From positions 1 through 59,085 of the forward strand of contig JAABSO010000027.1 of the NCBI GenBank assembly GCA_011390335.1: a stretch of 59,085 nt of DNA. Reading direction: 5' to 3'. The notes beneath the pieces are model-generated. The model saw only the letters and a list, made by a program, of their open reading frames with translations, made no database searches and was not told where the DNA came from. The position numbers and the translations under genes are program-made. Numbering within the stretch: the stretch's first letter is position 1; the number at the start of each line of letters is the position of its first letter. This document shows, one piece after another, positions 1 to 6,400 of the stretch. This DNA is from Desulfotignum sp. Its GTDB lineage: Bacteria; Desulfobacterota; Desulfobacteria; Desulfobacterales; Desulfobacteraceae.

Positions 1-8
1 AGCAAATG

Positions 9-1475
9 TCAGGTGGAATCCCCACGCTCATCCCGGACACGAAGCACCAGATCCCCCTGGTCCAGGTTCTTTGATGGCAGGGGGAAGCGGATGTTGTCAT
101 TGCGGGGATAGCGTTTGCCTGTGGCGGGAAGATCGCTGTCGAGCCCGGCCCATCTGGCCCGCACCAGGCGGCCGTCACCAGCGTCGCTGTCCCGGATGCC
201 CACGGTGAGGGTGTGCTGAAACAGGTGTTCACCAAAGTAGTGGCGGTCCCGGAGCACCCGGCGGTTGCGCACGTAAAGGGGGAGAACACGCAGCCGGATC
301 TGAAAGTTGGAATAGCGGTCCTGAGCGCTGGGCCGGTATGCCTTCATCAGATAGGTGCGGAAAAGGGTTTCACATCCGGTCTCCAGGGCCCGGGCCGGGA
401 CGGTCAGGGCTGAGCCGTGCTCCTCGCGCTGGTCCGTCATGACGATCTGTTCACCCCGGATCAGCACCGTGGTCTCGATCAGCAGAAAGCGCAGATCCTC
501 GTCGTTGCGCAGGGCGTTCTTGAGGCGGACGTTTTCCAGGTCGATGCGCACGCTGGTGTCACCAAAGAGGAAGCGCTGGAGGTTCTGGTACCCTTCTTCC
601 GAGTTGACAATGCCCAGGGGCCCGCTGTGGCTGCGAAAGACAAAGGCACGGCTGCTGTCTTTGACATAGGCGTGGTCCATCTGCACCAGGCCGTCGCTGC
701 CCGGTCCCACGGCCAGCCGGGCCAGGTTGTAGTCGGTGTGGTTGGTGCCGACCAGCGAGAAGACCCGGTCAACAGGAAAGTGCCCGCCGATCTCGTTCAG
801 GCGGTTCTGATCCCAATCCTTGGAGAACCCAAGGAACTCGCACATCCGGTCAGGGCCGAAGGTGTTGGAGTCATTGAGCCCGAGCAGGTCGCGCACGCTG
901 GTCAAAAAGCCGAGACCACGCCGGAAGTGGATGCCCCGGTGCGGTGTGGCATAGGTGAAGAGCCGGTCAATCTTTTTTGCGGCCTCCTTCTTTAAGACCC
1001 GCTGGATCAGGGAGCGGCAGATGAGCCCGCCCATGGAGTGTGCCACCAGGTGGACCCGCTCAGCACCCGTCTGCGCCAGGACAAAATCCACCAGGCAGCC
1101 CAGGTTTTCCCCCAGGGTCTCGATGACATCCCGGGTGCCGTCGCCGGCACGCTCCGAGGTCCGGTCATAGTAGCGAAAGATCCAGAGGGACCGGACAGGG
1201 AACCTGCCGGCCTCATACCTCTTATCCTCGCCGTTGAGCAGCTCCACGGCGCCGCCATTGCCGGTCCTGGCAAAGAGATCCGTGTAGCCGTGGTCCTTGA
1301 TCAGACGGACCAGGGGGCTTTCGAAGATGAAGAAGTCCGGATCACCGTCCGGGCCGGTCCGCACCTGGGTGGAGCCGAGATTGAAGCCGTAGTACGGCCG
1401 GTCCACAGTGGACTCCACAGCCCCCTGGCTTCCGGCGTACCCCCGCACGTAAATGATGGGCAGGTATTTTTCCAT
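9..1475 (-). CDS. PGAP1-like alpha/beta hydrolase (lipase/esterase family)
   Basis: A 488-residue protein with an alpha/beta-hydrolase core. The nucleophile elbow AHSMGG lies at residues 145-150, so Ser147 is the likely catalytic serine. Upstream, the short hydrophobic beta strand YLPIIYVRGYAG at residues 4-15 is where this fold carries its first strand and oxyanion-loop residues. The N-terminal half resembles PGAP1/lipase class hydrolases; the last 200 residues have no domain I recognise. No signal peptide is visible, so it is probably cytoplasmic. The ATG is preceded by AAAGGAGGAACCC, a strong ribosome site. The gene is leftward and the stop lies 9 bases from the window edge. Pieces of a paralogue of this gene occur decayed at 2.35-2.49 kb. 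The substrate cannot be told. Confidence 0.8.
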   Translation of the reverse strand: MEKYLPIIYVRGYAGSQGAVESTVDRPYYGFNLGSTQVRTGPDGDPDFFIFESPLVRLIKDHGYTDLFARTGNGGAVELLNGEDKRYEAGRFPVRSLWIFRYYDRTSERAGDGTRDVIETLGENLGCLVDFVLAQTGAERVHLVAHSMGGLICRSLIQRVLKKEAAKKIDRLFTYATPHRGIHFRRGLGFLTSVRDLLGLNDSNTFGPDRMCEFLGFSKDWDQNRLNEIGGHFPVDRVFSLVGTNHTDYNLARLAVGPGSDGLVQMDHAYVKDSSRAFVFRSHSGPLGIVNSEEGYQNLQRFLFGDTSVRIDLENVRLKNALRNDEDLRFLLIETTVLIRGEQIVMTDQREEHGSALTVPARALETGCETLFRTYLMKAYRPSAQDRYSNFQIRLRVLPLYVRNRRVLRDRHYFGEHLFQHTLTVGIRDSDAGDGRLVRARWAGLDSDLPATGKRYPRNDNIRFPLPSKNLDQGDLVLRVRDERGDST

Positions 1476-1668
1476 GGGTTCCTCCTTTTGCGTTCAGGTA
1501 AAACTACGGCCGAAGATTTAATTCTTTATCATCCAGGACCTTGCTGGCCAGTCAAACAACTGAAAACAAAACAACTATCTGATTTTATACAACTTATGTA
1601 AAATCCCACACTTTAAGAAAGGCGCCCAGTCAAACAACGATCAAACAACAATCATTTTTGGATCATGC

Positions 1669-1705
1669 CCGGGTCAGACCATCGGGGCACATTAAAAATG
1701 CAATA
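1669..1705 (-). repeat. Probable deleted copy of the promoter-bearing dispersed element
   Basis: On the minus strand this carries the same ATTGCATTTTTAA block (the TTGCAT hexamer is at 1698-1703) as the three full copies near 3.85, 10.83 and 14.53 kb. Next to it is a GGGTCAG/CATCGG stretch like the 3' part of those copies. The segment holding the TATACA hexamer is missing. It lies upstream of the leftward hydrolase gene. With only about 13 identical contiguous bases the relationship is probable, not certain. Confidence 0.4.
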
Positions 1706-1707
1706 TC

Positions 1708-1929
1708 TTACTGGGTCCAGTTTATAGACAGTTTTCTGTTGGATTGAACACAGTCTCGTAAATAAAGATTAATCAAATTCTGGTAGGGAACACCTGTTTC
1801 CTCCGCCTGCTTTTTGAAATAATCTATAATATCTACACCAATTCGAATGGTAACCTGCTTTTTCAGATTCCTGGCATAAGGATTTTTACGGCTTTTCATA
1901 TTTTCAAAATCATATTCTTTTCTCATCAT
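1708..1929 (-). CDS. brnA: BrnA-family antitoxin
   Basis: A 73-residue basic protein with a ribbon-helix-helix core (KKQVTIRIGVDIIDYFKKQA), typical of the DNA-binding half of BrnA antitoxins. It binds the cognate BrnT toxin and, in known systems, represses the shared promoter. Its start overlaps the stop of the upstream brnT by four bases, giving the usual toxin-first order of this family. Length and context fit type II BrnTA. The gene is AT-rich compared with the hydrolase beside it, which fits horizontal acquisition. Confidence 0.85.
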   Translation of the reverse strand: MMRKEYDFENMKSRKNPYARNLKKQVTIRIGVDIIDYFKKQAEETGVPYQNLINLYLRDCVQSNRKLSINWTQ

Positions 1930-2216
1930 GGCCTCCTGAAATACACTTTTTGTTCTTTCCTGGTTGCCTTTCTTGCAGAAATGATACGAATCATTGATTC
2001 ATCACTGCGATAACAATGGCAAACAACCAAGACTTCAAACTTTTGGCTGAAACCTAAAAGTAAAAATCTCTCTTCATCAATGGAATGATCTGGATCGTCA
2101 AATTGAATTGCACTTTCATCGAAGAAGACAGTTTGTGCTTCTTCAAAGGTTACACCATGTTTCGTAAGATTGGTTTTATTTTTGGTATCATCCCATTCAA
2201 AGATTAATTTTTTCAT
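1926..2216 (-). CDS. brnT: BrnT-family ribonuclease toxin
   Basis: A 96-residue protein with the BrnT signature from end to end: FEWDDTKNKTNLTKHGVTFE at the N-terminus, a central DPDHSIDEERF segment, and the C-terminal IRIISARKATRKE. The family has a RelE-like fold and cuts RNA, halting translation until BrnA neutralises it. The conserved Lys/His near the N-terminus and the Arg-rich C-terminal motif are intact, so the toxin looks functional. It is the first gene of a two-gene operon, translationally coupled to brnA by an ATGA-type overlap. The ribosome site is weak. Confidence 0.88.
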   Translation of the reverse strand: MKKLIFEWDDTKNKTNLTKHGVTFEEAQTVFFDESAIQFDDPDHSIDEERFLLLGFSQKFEVLVVCHCYRSDESMIRIISARKATRKEQKVYFRRP

Positions 2217-2251
2217 AATTATACTGTAAATATATTATAATTATATGTCAA
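2215..2251 (-). promoter_or_regulatory. Candidate brnTA promoter/operator
   Basis: On the minus strand a perfect TTGACA (2246-2251) is followed after 17 bases by TACAGT (2223-2228). Two near-identical palindromic TATAATTATA blocks (about 2215-2223 and 2236-2245) bracket the -10. BrnA proteins autoregulate, so the paired AT-rich palindromes are plausible operator half-sites. The site assignment is inference from spacing. Confidence 0.5.
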
Positions 2252-2347
2252 ATTGATTATGCAGAATTTTTTAATACAGAACAAATTATTGTGGTACTCT
2301 GTTCGATCTTGAACACCAGAATGGGCAGCCGAAAAATAAAAGGGTCA

Positions 2348-2485
2348 CAGGCGGCCGTGACCGGCGTCGCTGTCCCGGATGCCCACGGTGAGGGTGTGCT
2401 GGAACAGGTTTTCACATCCCGTTTCCAGGGCCTGGGCCAAAGGTGTCGGCGCCATCGAGCCCGAGCAGGTCCCGCACGCAGGTCA
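2348..2485 (-). pseudogene. Collapsed remnant of an alpha/beta hydrolase paralogue
   Basis: Three blocks in a row match three separated blocks of the intact hydrolase gene at 9-1475, in the same order and orientation: 2348-2414 matches 165-232, about 2407-2438 matches 365-396, and 2434-2485 matches 853-904. Block identity is roughly 85-95 percent by eye. The intervening coding sequence is gone, so no frame survives. This is a decayed, internally deleted duplicate, not a gene. Confidence 0.75.
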
Positions 2486-2652
2486 TACCGAGGATTCCGG
2501 GTCATCCGGCAGCTGTGCCGATGCCATCATGGCGGTCAGGGTTTCTGCCGATGCCGATGGTGAGCTTGCCGGCCGGGCAGTGTTAGGGTTTGAGGCGCAG
2601 GCCTTCATGGGTGGTCAGCTGGCGGATCATGTTTTCTTTGAACCGGCTCACT
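2486..2652 (-). pseudogene. GH24 phage-type lysozyme fragment
   Basis: Read on the minus strand from 2652, the translation runs SRFKENMIRQLTTHEGLRLKP, then a stop where Tyr is expected, then HCPAGKLTIGIGRN. This is the N-terminus of a T4-lysozyme-like (GH24) endolysin, with the HEGLRLKPY catalytic-Glu motif and the following GKLTIGIG strand. The TAA stop and the loss of everything downstream make it a relic, probably of phage origin. Confidence 0.65.
2584..2649. repeat. 66-bp repeat, left copy (lysozyme start)
   Basis: This matches 3716-3781 at about 63 of 66 positions in direct orientation. Both copies encode, on the minus strand, the first residues of a GH24 lysozyme. The two copies flank the TacAT-like toxin-antitoxin pair, so they could reflect a duplication, or homologous recombination that brought the module in. 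Confidence 0.75.
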
Positions 2653-2718
2653 CTTCTAATAAAGCCATGTGCCCCTATTGAGGCAAATGATGATTTGTTC
2701 TTTTTTATTGCGTATATG

Positions 2719-2747
2719 TTGCCAAAATGGCACCGAATGTTTATGAT
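2719..2747 (+). promoter_or_regulatory. Promoter with palindromic operator for the TacAT-like pair
   Basis: TTGCCA (2719-2724), a 17-bp spacer and TATGAT (2742-2747) form a good sigma-70-type promoter about 60 bases before the antitoxin start. The palindrome TGCCA-AAA-TGGCA overlaps the -35 and is a natural site for the DUF1778 antitoxin, which autoregulates in characterised systems. The operator role is inferred. Confidence 0.55.
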
Positions 2748-2805
2748 ATAAAGATCAGATAAAAAATGGACCATAAAATACAAACAATTAGGAGATGGAC
2801 CCAAA

Positions 2806-3084
2806 ATGAAAGCTGAAACAAAAACTGCCCGTGTCTCAGCACGGATATCACCAAGTGTCTATGAAACATTAACCGAGGCATCTGAAATCACGGGATCTAC
2901 ATTAAATCAATTTATAGTACACGCAGCGCTTGAAAAAGCCCAGGCTATTATTGAACATGAAAATAAAATCAGGTTAAATAAACAATCTGCTGAACACCTG
3001 TTTACATTGATTGAAAATCCTCCAAAATCAAATCCAAAATTGGCCCAGGCAATGAAACAGTGTAAACAGGATTTGAAATGCTAA
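2806..3084 (+). CDS. DUF1778 (TacA-like) antitoxin
   Basis: A 92-residue protein starting with the ribbon-helix-helix segment RVSARISPSVYETLTEASEI and the TLNQFIVHAALEKA helix diagnostic of DUF1778/TacA antitoxins. The C-terminal part, rich in Lys and Asn, is where these proteins wrap the acetyltransferase toxin. A clear TTAGGAGA ribosome site precedes the ATG. The stop overlaps the start of the GNAT gene by seven bases. It is AT-rich relative to flanking DNA and sits inside a cluster of gene fragments. Confidence 0.88.
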   Translation: MKAETKTARVSARISPSVYETLTEASEITGSTLNQFIVHAALEKAQAIIEHENKIRLNKQSAEHLFTLIENPPKSNPKLAQAMKQCKQDLKC

Positions 3085-3572
3085 AAATTGAACTTTTGGA
3101 TAAGTCGCATAACAGAAAACAGTTTGACTGCGGAAACACCCGATTGAACATCTTTCTGCAAAAGACTGCCAGGCAGCATATTACTAAAGGTATGTCGCGC
3201 ACCTTTGTGTTGATTAATGATGAAAACCCGAAAAAAATTCTAGGATTTTACACTCTGTCTATTTGTGAAGTCGAAACGGATTACTTACCTCCCACTATCG
3301 CTAAAAGATATCCAGATCAAGTCCCTGCTTTAAAATTGGCAAGACTTGCTGTATTAAAAAATTATCAGCACAAAGGCTATGGAAATTATTTGATCGGAAA
3401 TGCTGTAGAAAAAGTCATTGTTATTTCAGAAAATGTTGGAATAATCGGGCTCTTTGTCGACGCAAAAGATAATCAAGCCAAAGGATACTATGAGCAGTTC
3501 GGATTTATCTCCCTCAATGGAAACCCACTCATATTATTCCTTCCGATACAAACACTGGTTCAATACAAATAA
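3078..3572 (+). CDS. GNAT acetyltransferase toxin (TacT-like)
   Basis: A 164-residue GNAT-fold protein. The N-terminal FDCGNTRLNIFLQKTARQH, the LARLAVLKNYQHKGYGNYLI acetyl-CoA-binding segment (the Q/RxxGxG/A loop near residues 95-105) and FVDAKDNQAKGYYEQFGF near the C-terminus are all typical of TacT-type toxins. These acetylate the amino group of charged tRNAs and block translation. Pairing with an upstream, overlapping DUF1778 antitoxin supports the assignment. The toxin appears intact. Confidence 0.88.
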   Translation: MLKIELLDKSHNRKQFDCGNTRLNIFLQKTARQHITKGMSRTFVLINDENPKKILGFYTLSICEVETDYLPPTIAKRYPDQVPALKLARLAVLKNYQHKGYGNYLIGNAVEKVIVISENVGIIGLFVDAKDNQAKGYYEQFGFISLNGNPLILFLPIQTLVQYK

Positions 3573-3598
3573 CGACAATTTTGAAATTTTCCCAGCCC

Positions 3599-3715
3599 AA
3601 CGGCCAGCTGGGCCAGGTTATAATTGCAGCATATATTGCAGATTCTGCCGGGAAAAGCCCTTGCCGAATTCTTCGGTCAGATCCCGGGAAAGTCGTTCAA
3701 TCAGTCGGGAAAAGG
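3599..3715 (-). pseudogene. Fragments of DUF1016 (YhcG-like) and hydrolase genes
   Basis: On the minus strand about 3640-3713 reads FSRLIERLSRDLTEEFGKGF followed by SRQNLQYM. This is the conserved N-terminal motif of DUF1016/YhcG proteins (PD-(D/E)XK nuclease-like family). It breaks off at a stop. Next to it, 3599-3623 matches 708-732 of the hydrolase gene at about 20 of 25 bases (peptide YNLAQLAVG against YNLARLAVG). Both are relics without start or domain core. The DUF1016 match is clear; the hydrolase match is short. Confidence 0.5.
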
Positions 3716-3781
3716 TAGGGTTTGAGGCGCAGGCCTTCATGACGGGTCAGCTGGCGGATCATGTTTTCTTTGAACCGGCTC
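3716..3781. repeat. 66-bp repeat, right copy (lysozyme start)
   Basis: Direct partner of 2584-2649, differing at about three positions. The minus strand again begins a GH24 lysozyme (SRFKENMIRQLTRHEGLRLK), but here it is joined to DUF1016 sequence and not to the GKLTIGIG strand. This shows the repeat is a junction of two different gene pieces. Confidence 0.75.
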
Positions 3782-3815
3782 TGGCATGAAAAAAAGAGTG
3801 TCTTTAGGTGAAAAA

Positions 3816-3908
3816 ATAGCTCCGCTCTGTCGGTTACAGGGATTGAAACCGATGGGGAAACAACACTGTATCCCTGTATAGTAAAGGGGAGTTAAAAATG
3901 CAATAGGG
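3816..3908 (-). repeat. Dispersed promoter-bearing element, copy 1
   Basis: About 93 bp. On the minus strand TTGCAT (3898-3903), exactly 17 bp, then TATACA (3875-3880), followed by a leader shared with copy 2, including CGGTT, a short loop and AACCG, then CAGAGCGGAGCTAT. Here the leader runs into a T-rich stretch. The region downstream on the minus strand holds only the lysozyme/DUF1016 relics, so any transcript may be non-coding. Confidence 0.7.
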
Positions 3909-3992
3909 TAAAAGTCCGAATATGCATGACTTTTTTGCGTTGGACCGCAAAAGACCTTTTTAAATGGCGCGTTTTTCGTGGCTTCACAATCT

Positions 3993-4208
3993 TTACACAC
4001 CATTTTTACACACCCATCTATTGTTTTCTGGTGTCCGGCCCTGGCTGTTTGCTGCAGCACAATGTTCAAGTTCACGCAGGCATGCATTAAACTCATGTTT
4101 TTTCAGCGGCCGCAGCTTTTTGGGCTCCGCTGCACATCCACTAACGAAAACCAGTTTTTTTATCATTTGAGCACACACGATTCCAAATAACCGGTTTATC
4201 CGGTTCAT
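3993..4208 (-). CDS. Small hypothetical ORF overlapping the Fic stop codon
   Basis: A 71-residue ORF whose ATG overlaps the stop codon of the Fic gene (ATGA overlap), the usual sign of translational coupling. The sequence (basic, three Cys, no recognised domain) matches no family I know, and base use is not clearly coding. It could be a small partner of the Fic protein, or a chance frame in decayed DNA. Confidence 0.3.
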   Translation of the reverse strand: MNRINRLFGIVCAQMIKKLVFVSGCAAEPKKLRPLKKHEFNACLRELEHCAAANSQGRTPENNRWVCKNGV

Positions 4209-5749
4209 TTGGCTTGTTGAATATTCGTTATACTTTTTCGGACAAGTTCGGCTAAAAATCTGGAAAACGGTTCTATATTTTTTCTTACACTTGCTTGTTC
4301 CAAAGCTTCCATATAATCATTGCGGGTTTCAAGTGGAATAACTGTCCATGGGTAGGCGCCACTGGCCAACATAACATTCATCAGAAATCTGCCCATGCGG
4401 CCGTTTCCATCAACATAAGGGTGAATATAAACAAAGAAAAAATGGCCTAAAACAGCTTTTACAGCCGGATTTTCTTCATCATTTAAAAGAGAAAAGAGCG
4501 CAGGCATAAGATCTCGCACAGCTTCGTACCGGGGTGGTACATGCATTGATTTTCGGATATAGACAGGTTGGTTTCGGTAACCGGCAAGGTCGGATGCGTT
4601 TATAAGACCGGCGCTTACACTCGGGGCAAATAATTCTCTGTACCATATGGAATGATCATGTCGCACCACCTCACCCGAAGATTTTTTATTTAAAATTTTT
4701 GTCAAGCTTTTCTTTACAGCTTGAAAAGCTTGCCAGTAACCACGAGCAGCCAAAGCATCTGCGTATTCTTTATCTTTTGGGTTGGCTTCCGGGTCCCACG
4801 CCCCTGAGCGAACACGTTTAATCAATCCTTCACTGACGCGATAGCCTTCAATAGAAAGTGAATGATAGGCATCAGTCAAATATATATCATCGACATGTTT
4901 AAGATATTCATCCGCGTTCTGGTTTAATAGGGGCGCTTGCGGAAAGGTTTTAAGGACAATACCGCGCATATCCGCCCAGTGCATCCGTATCCGGTTGACG
5001 TATGGAGAAAGTTGGTACTCGTTAAAAATGATAGTAGGTTTTTCTTCAAAGGGATCATTTTCCGTAATGCTGTATCCGGCAGCTCTCATTGCATCAATGA
5101 TATTGTCAGCAATAACATTTTTCCCAATATTTCGGAAAGCTGCCGCAAGCCTTCCTGCTACCGTACTATGCCCACCTTCAAGGAGCTTATGCAAGATCTC
5201 GGAGGCATCTGATATCATGTACAGCGCAGCGCGGACATCTATAGGATTATTTGAATAATATCCGGGAGCACATGAAATCAAAGCAATAGGCAAGGTCATA
5301 ATCCGTATGTTCTCCTTGATTTCCATATCATTTTTATCCGGCAGGTTCAGGCGAACGTCCATTATCGATGTCTCATGAAGAAGAGATATTGGCTTGTTCC
5401 CCCCTTTTGGAGTGCGAACAAGAAGTTGATTTGGTACGTTCCAGTTGCCGCTGTGAATGCTCAATGATTGCTCAGGGGAGAGACACCAAAGATTTCCAAA
5501 CCTTGATTTGAGATAATCACCACAGAAGCTCCAGAATGACGTATACCAGGCTGTGCTCTCTCCAGCCGACTCTTCAGGGCGGGCTGGAATATACCAGCCT
5601 TTCATCACTTCTTTAATAAAGCCGCTTTTGACAAGGCGTTCCCGGTGAGTTCGTGATAAATTTTTTGTTTGGATCGCAACAATACCTTCGTCCTGAAGTT
5701 TTTTCAAGACAGCGAGGGATTCTGCAAGTTTATCCTGTAACGTTGGCAT
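4205..5749 (-). CDS. Fic-domain protein with AbiEi-like N-terminal winged helix
   Basis: A 514-residue protein. Residues 1-55 form a winged-helix region with the LVKSGFIKEVMKGWYIPARP motif seen in AbiEi-type antitoxins and related regulators. The C-terminal half is a Fic domain with the complete catalytic loop HPYVDGNGRMGRF (His443), so AMP/NMP-transferase activity is expected. An inhibitory motif of the S-x-x-x-E-G type (SLSIEG, about residues 297-302) lies before the Fic core, the class II arrangement in which the Glu blocks the ATP site. A self-restrained toxin-like enzyme that may bind its own promoter is a fair reading. Four phased octamers upstream support autoregulation. The target protein is unknown. 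Confidence 0.82.
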   Translation of the reverse strand: MPTLQDKLAESLAVLKKLQDEGIVAIQTKNLSRTHRERLVKSGFIKEVMKGWYIPARPEESAGESTAWYTSFWSFCGDYLKSRFGNLWCLSPEQSLSIHSGNWNVPNQLLVRTPKGGNKPISLLHETSIMDVRLNLPDKNDMEIKENIRIMTLPIALISCAPGYYSNNPIDVRAALYMISDASEILHKLLEGGHSTVAGRLAAAFRNIGKNVIADNIIDAMRAAGYSITENDPFEEKPTIIFNEYQLSPYVNRIRMHWADMRGIVLKTFPQAPLLNQNADEYLKHVDDIYLTDAYHSLSIEGYRVSEGLIKRVRSGAWDPEANPKDKEYADALAARGYWQAFQAVKKSLTKILNKKSSGEVVRHDHSIWYRELFAPSVSAGLINASDLAGYRNQPVYIRKSMHVPPRYEAVRDLMPALFSLLNDEENPAVKAVLGHFFFVYIHPYVDGNGRMGRFLMNVMLASGAYPWTVIPLETRNDYMEALEQASVRKNIEPFSRFLAELVRKSITNIQQAK

Positions 5750-5772
5750 TGTCGACCCATGTACATGTTATT

Positions 5773-5868
5773 TTTAGATTATTGCGTTGTATCTTTTTTA
5801 GGTTATTCAGTCAAGTGGTATTTAGGTTAATGAGCTGTACTCTATTTAGGTTTTTGTGTCACAAACGC
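5773..5868 (-). repeat. Four degenerate 24-bp tandem units with a TTTAGRTT core
   Basis: TTTAGATT at 5773-5780 and TTTAGGTT at 5797-5804, 5821-5828 and 5845-5852 recur at exactly 24-bp intervals. The bases between are weakly conserved (often TTATTG then TGTA). The array begins 24 bp before the Fic start codon, so it covers the promoter region. Such iteron-like arrays are typical operators for proteins that bind cooperatively. The Fic protein's own winged helix is the obvious candidate. Confidence 0.7.
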
Positions 5869-6049
5869 CATGAACTTGAAAATAACCGACCACATCCGGT
5901 TCATTTTCGTTGTTGGGTCGGTTTGTCAATCAATACTATTGGTCCCAAACAGATCTTTTTGAAATCCAGCAACATAGTTCAGCATTCCTGTATCAAGGAC
6001 TTGGAGTTTTTGCGATTTTTTTTATGTTTGGCACATCGAGGCCGGAAAA

Positions 6050-6070
6050 TCGCCAGACACCGTCTGGCGA
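6050..6070. other. Perfect 9-bp inverted repeat
   Basis: TCGCCAGAC (6050-6058), a 3-base loop and GTCTGGCGA (6062-6070). It lies inside the GDSL remnant. No T-run follows on either strand, so it is not an obvious terminator. Confidence 0.5.
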
Positions 6071-6235
6071 ATCTATTTTCTGTTTTACGCCGAATTTAAG
6101 ATCATTTGTTCCGATCATGAGAAATATCTTAGAAGGCTGCCATTTCGTTATTTGATTAAGTCTGGAAAGGACATGCTCAGTTCTGTCTGCCAGTATGCCT
6201 CGATTTGCAATTGTATAATAATGCTTAATCTTCGA
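6060..6235 (-). pseudogene. SGNH/GDSL hydrolase fragment
   Basis: The minus-strand frame contains NRGILADRTEHVLSRL and KIFLMIGTNDLKFGV, which correspond to the conserved block II (the Gly of NRG) and block III (GTND) of SGNH hydrolases. The block I GDS serine motif and the C-terminal DxxH are missing. The frame continues left to a stop at 5993 but loses family resemblance. It is a gene fragment, consistent with the decayed state of this zone. Confidence 0.6.
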
Positions 6236-6400
6236 ATGTCTGGCGATTTGGCCGCCAGTGCCCAAGCTCCTTGCTTCGGCGCATACAGAGAGCTTGGAAA
6301 TAGTACCGGAAATCCGACCCGGTGAGGAGGTGGGGAGGGTGCAGAAAAGAGAACCGGAGCCTGGAAACAACCGGCTCCGGTTCATGGAATAGACATCGTA

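Noticed and set aside
417..1601. Long rightward frames opposite the hydrolase gene
   Set aside because: Antisense frames produced by the high GC content of the real leftward gene; no similarity and no start signals.
3820..3860. CRISPR-like GTTTCAATCCC motif
   Set aside because: A single occurrence inside the dispersed element, with no spacer-repeat series; no cas gene is present.
3737..4096. 119-residue minus-strand frame across dispersed element copy 1
   Set aside because: Part of its peptide is repeated in copy 2 only because the DNA element is repeated. It also runs through relic DNA, so the frame is a by-product.
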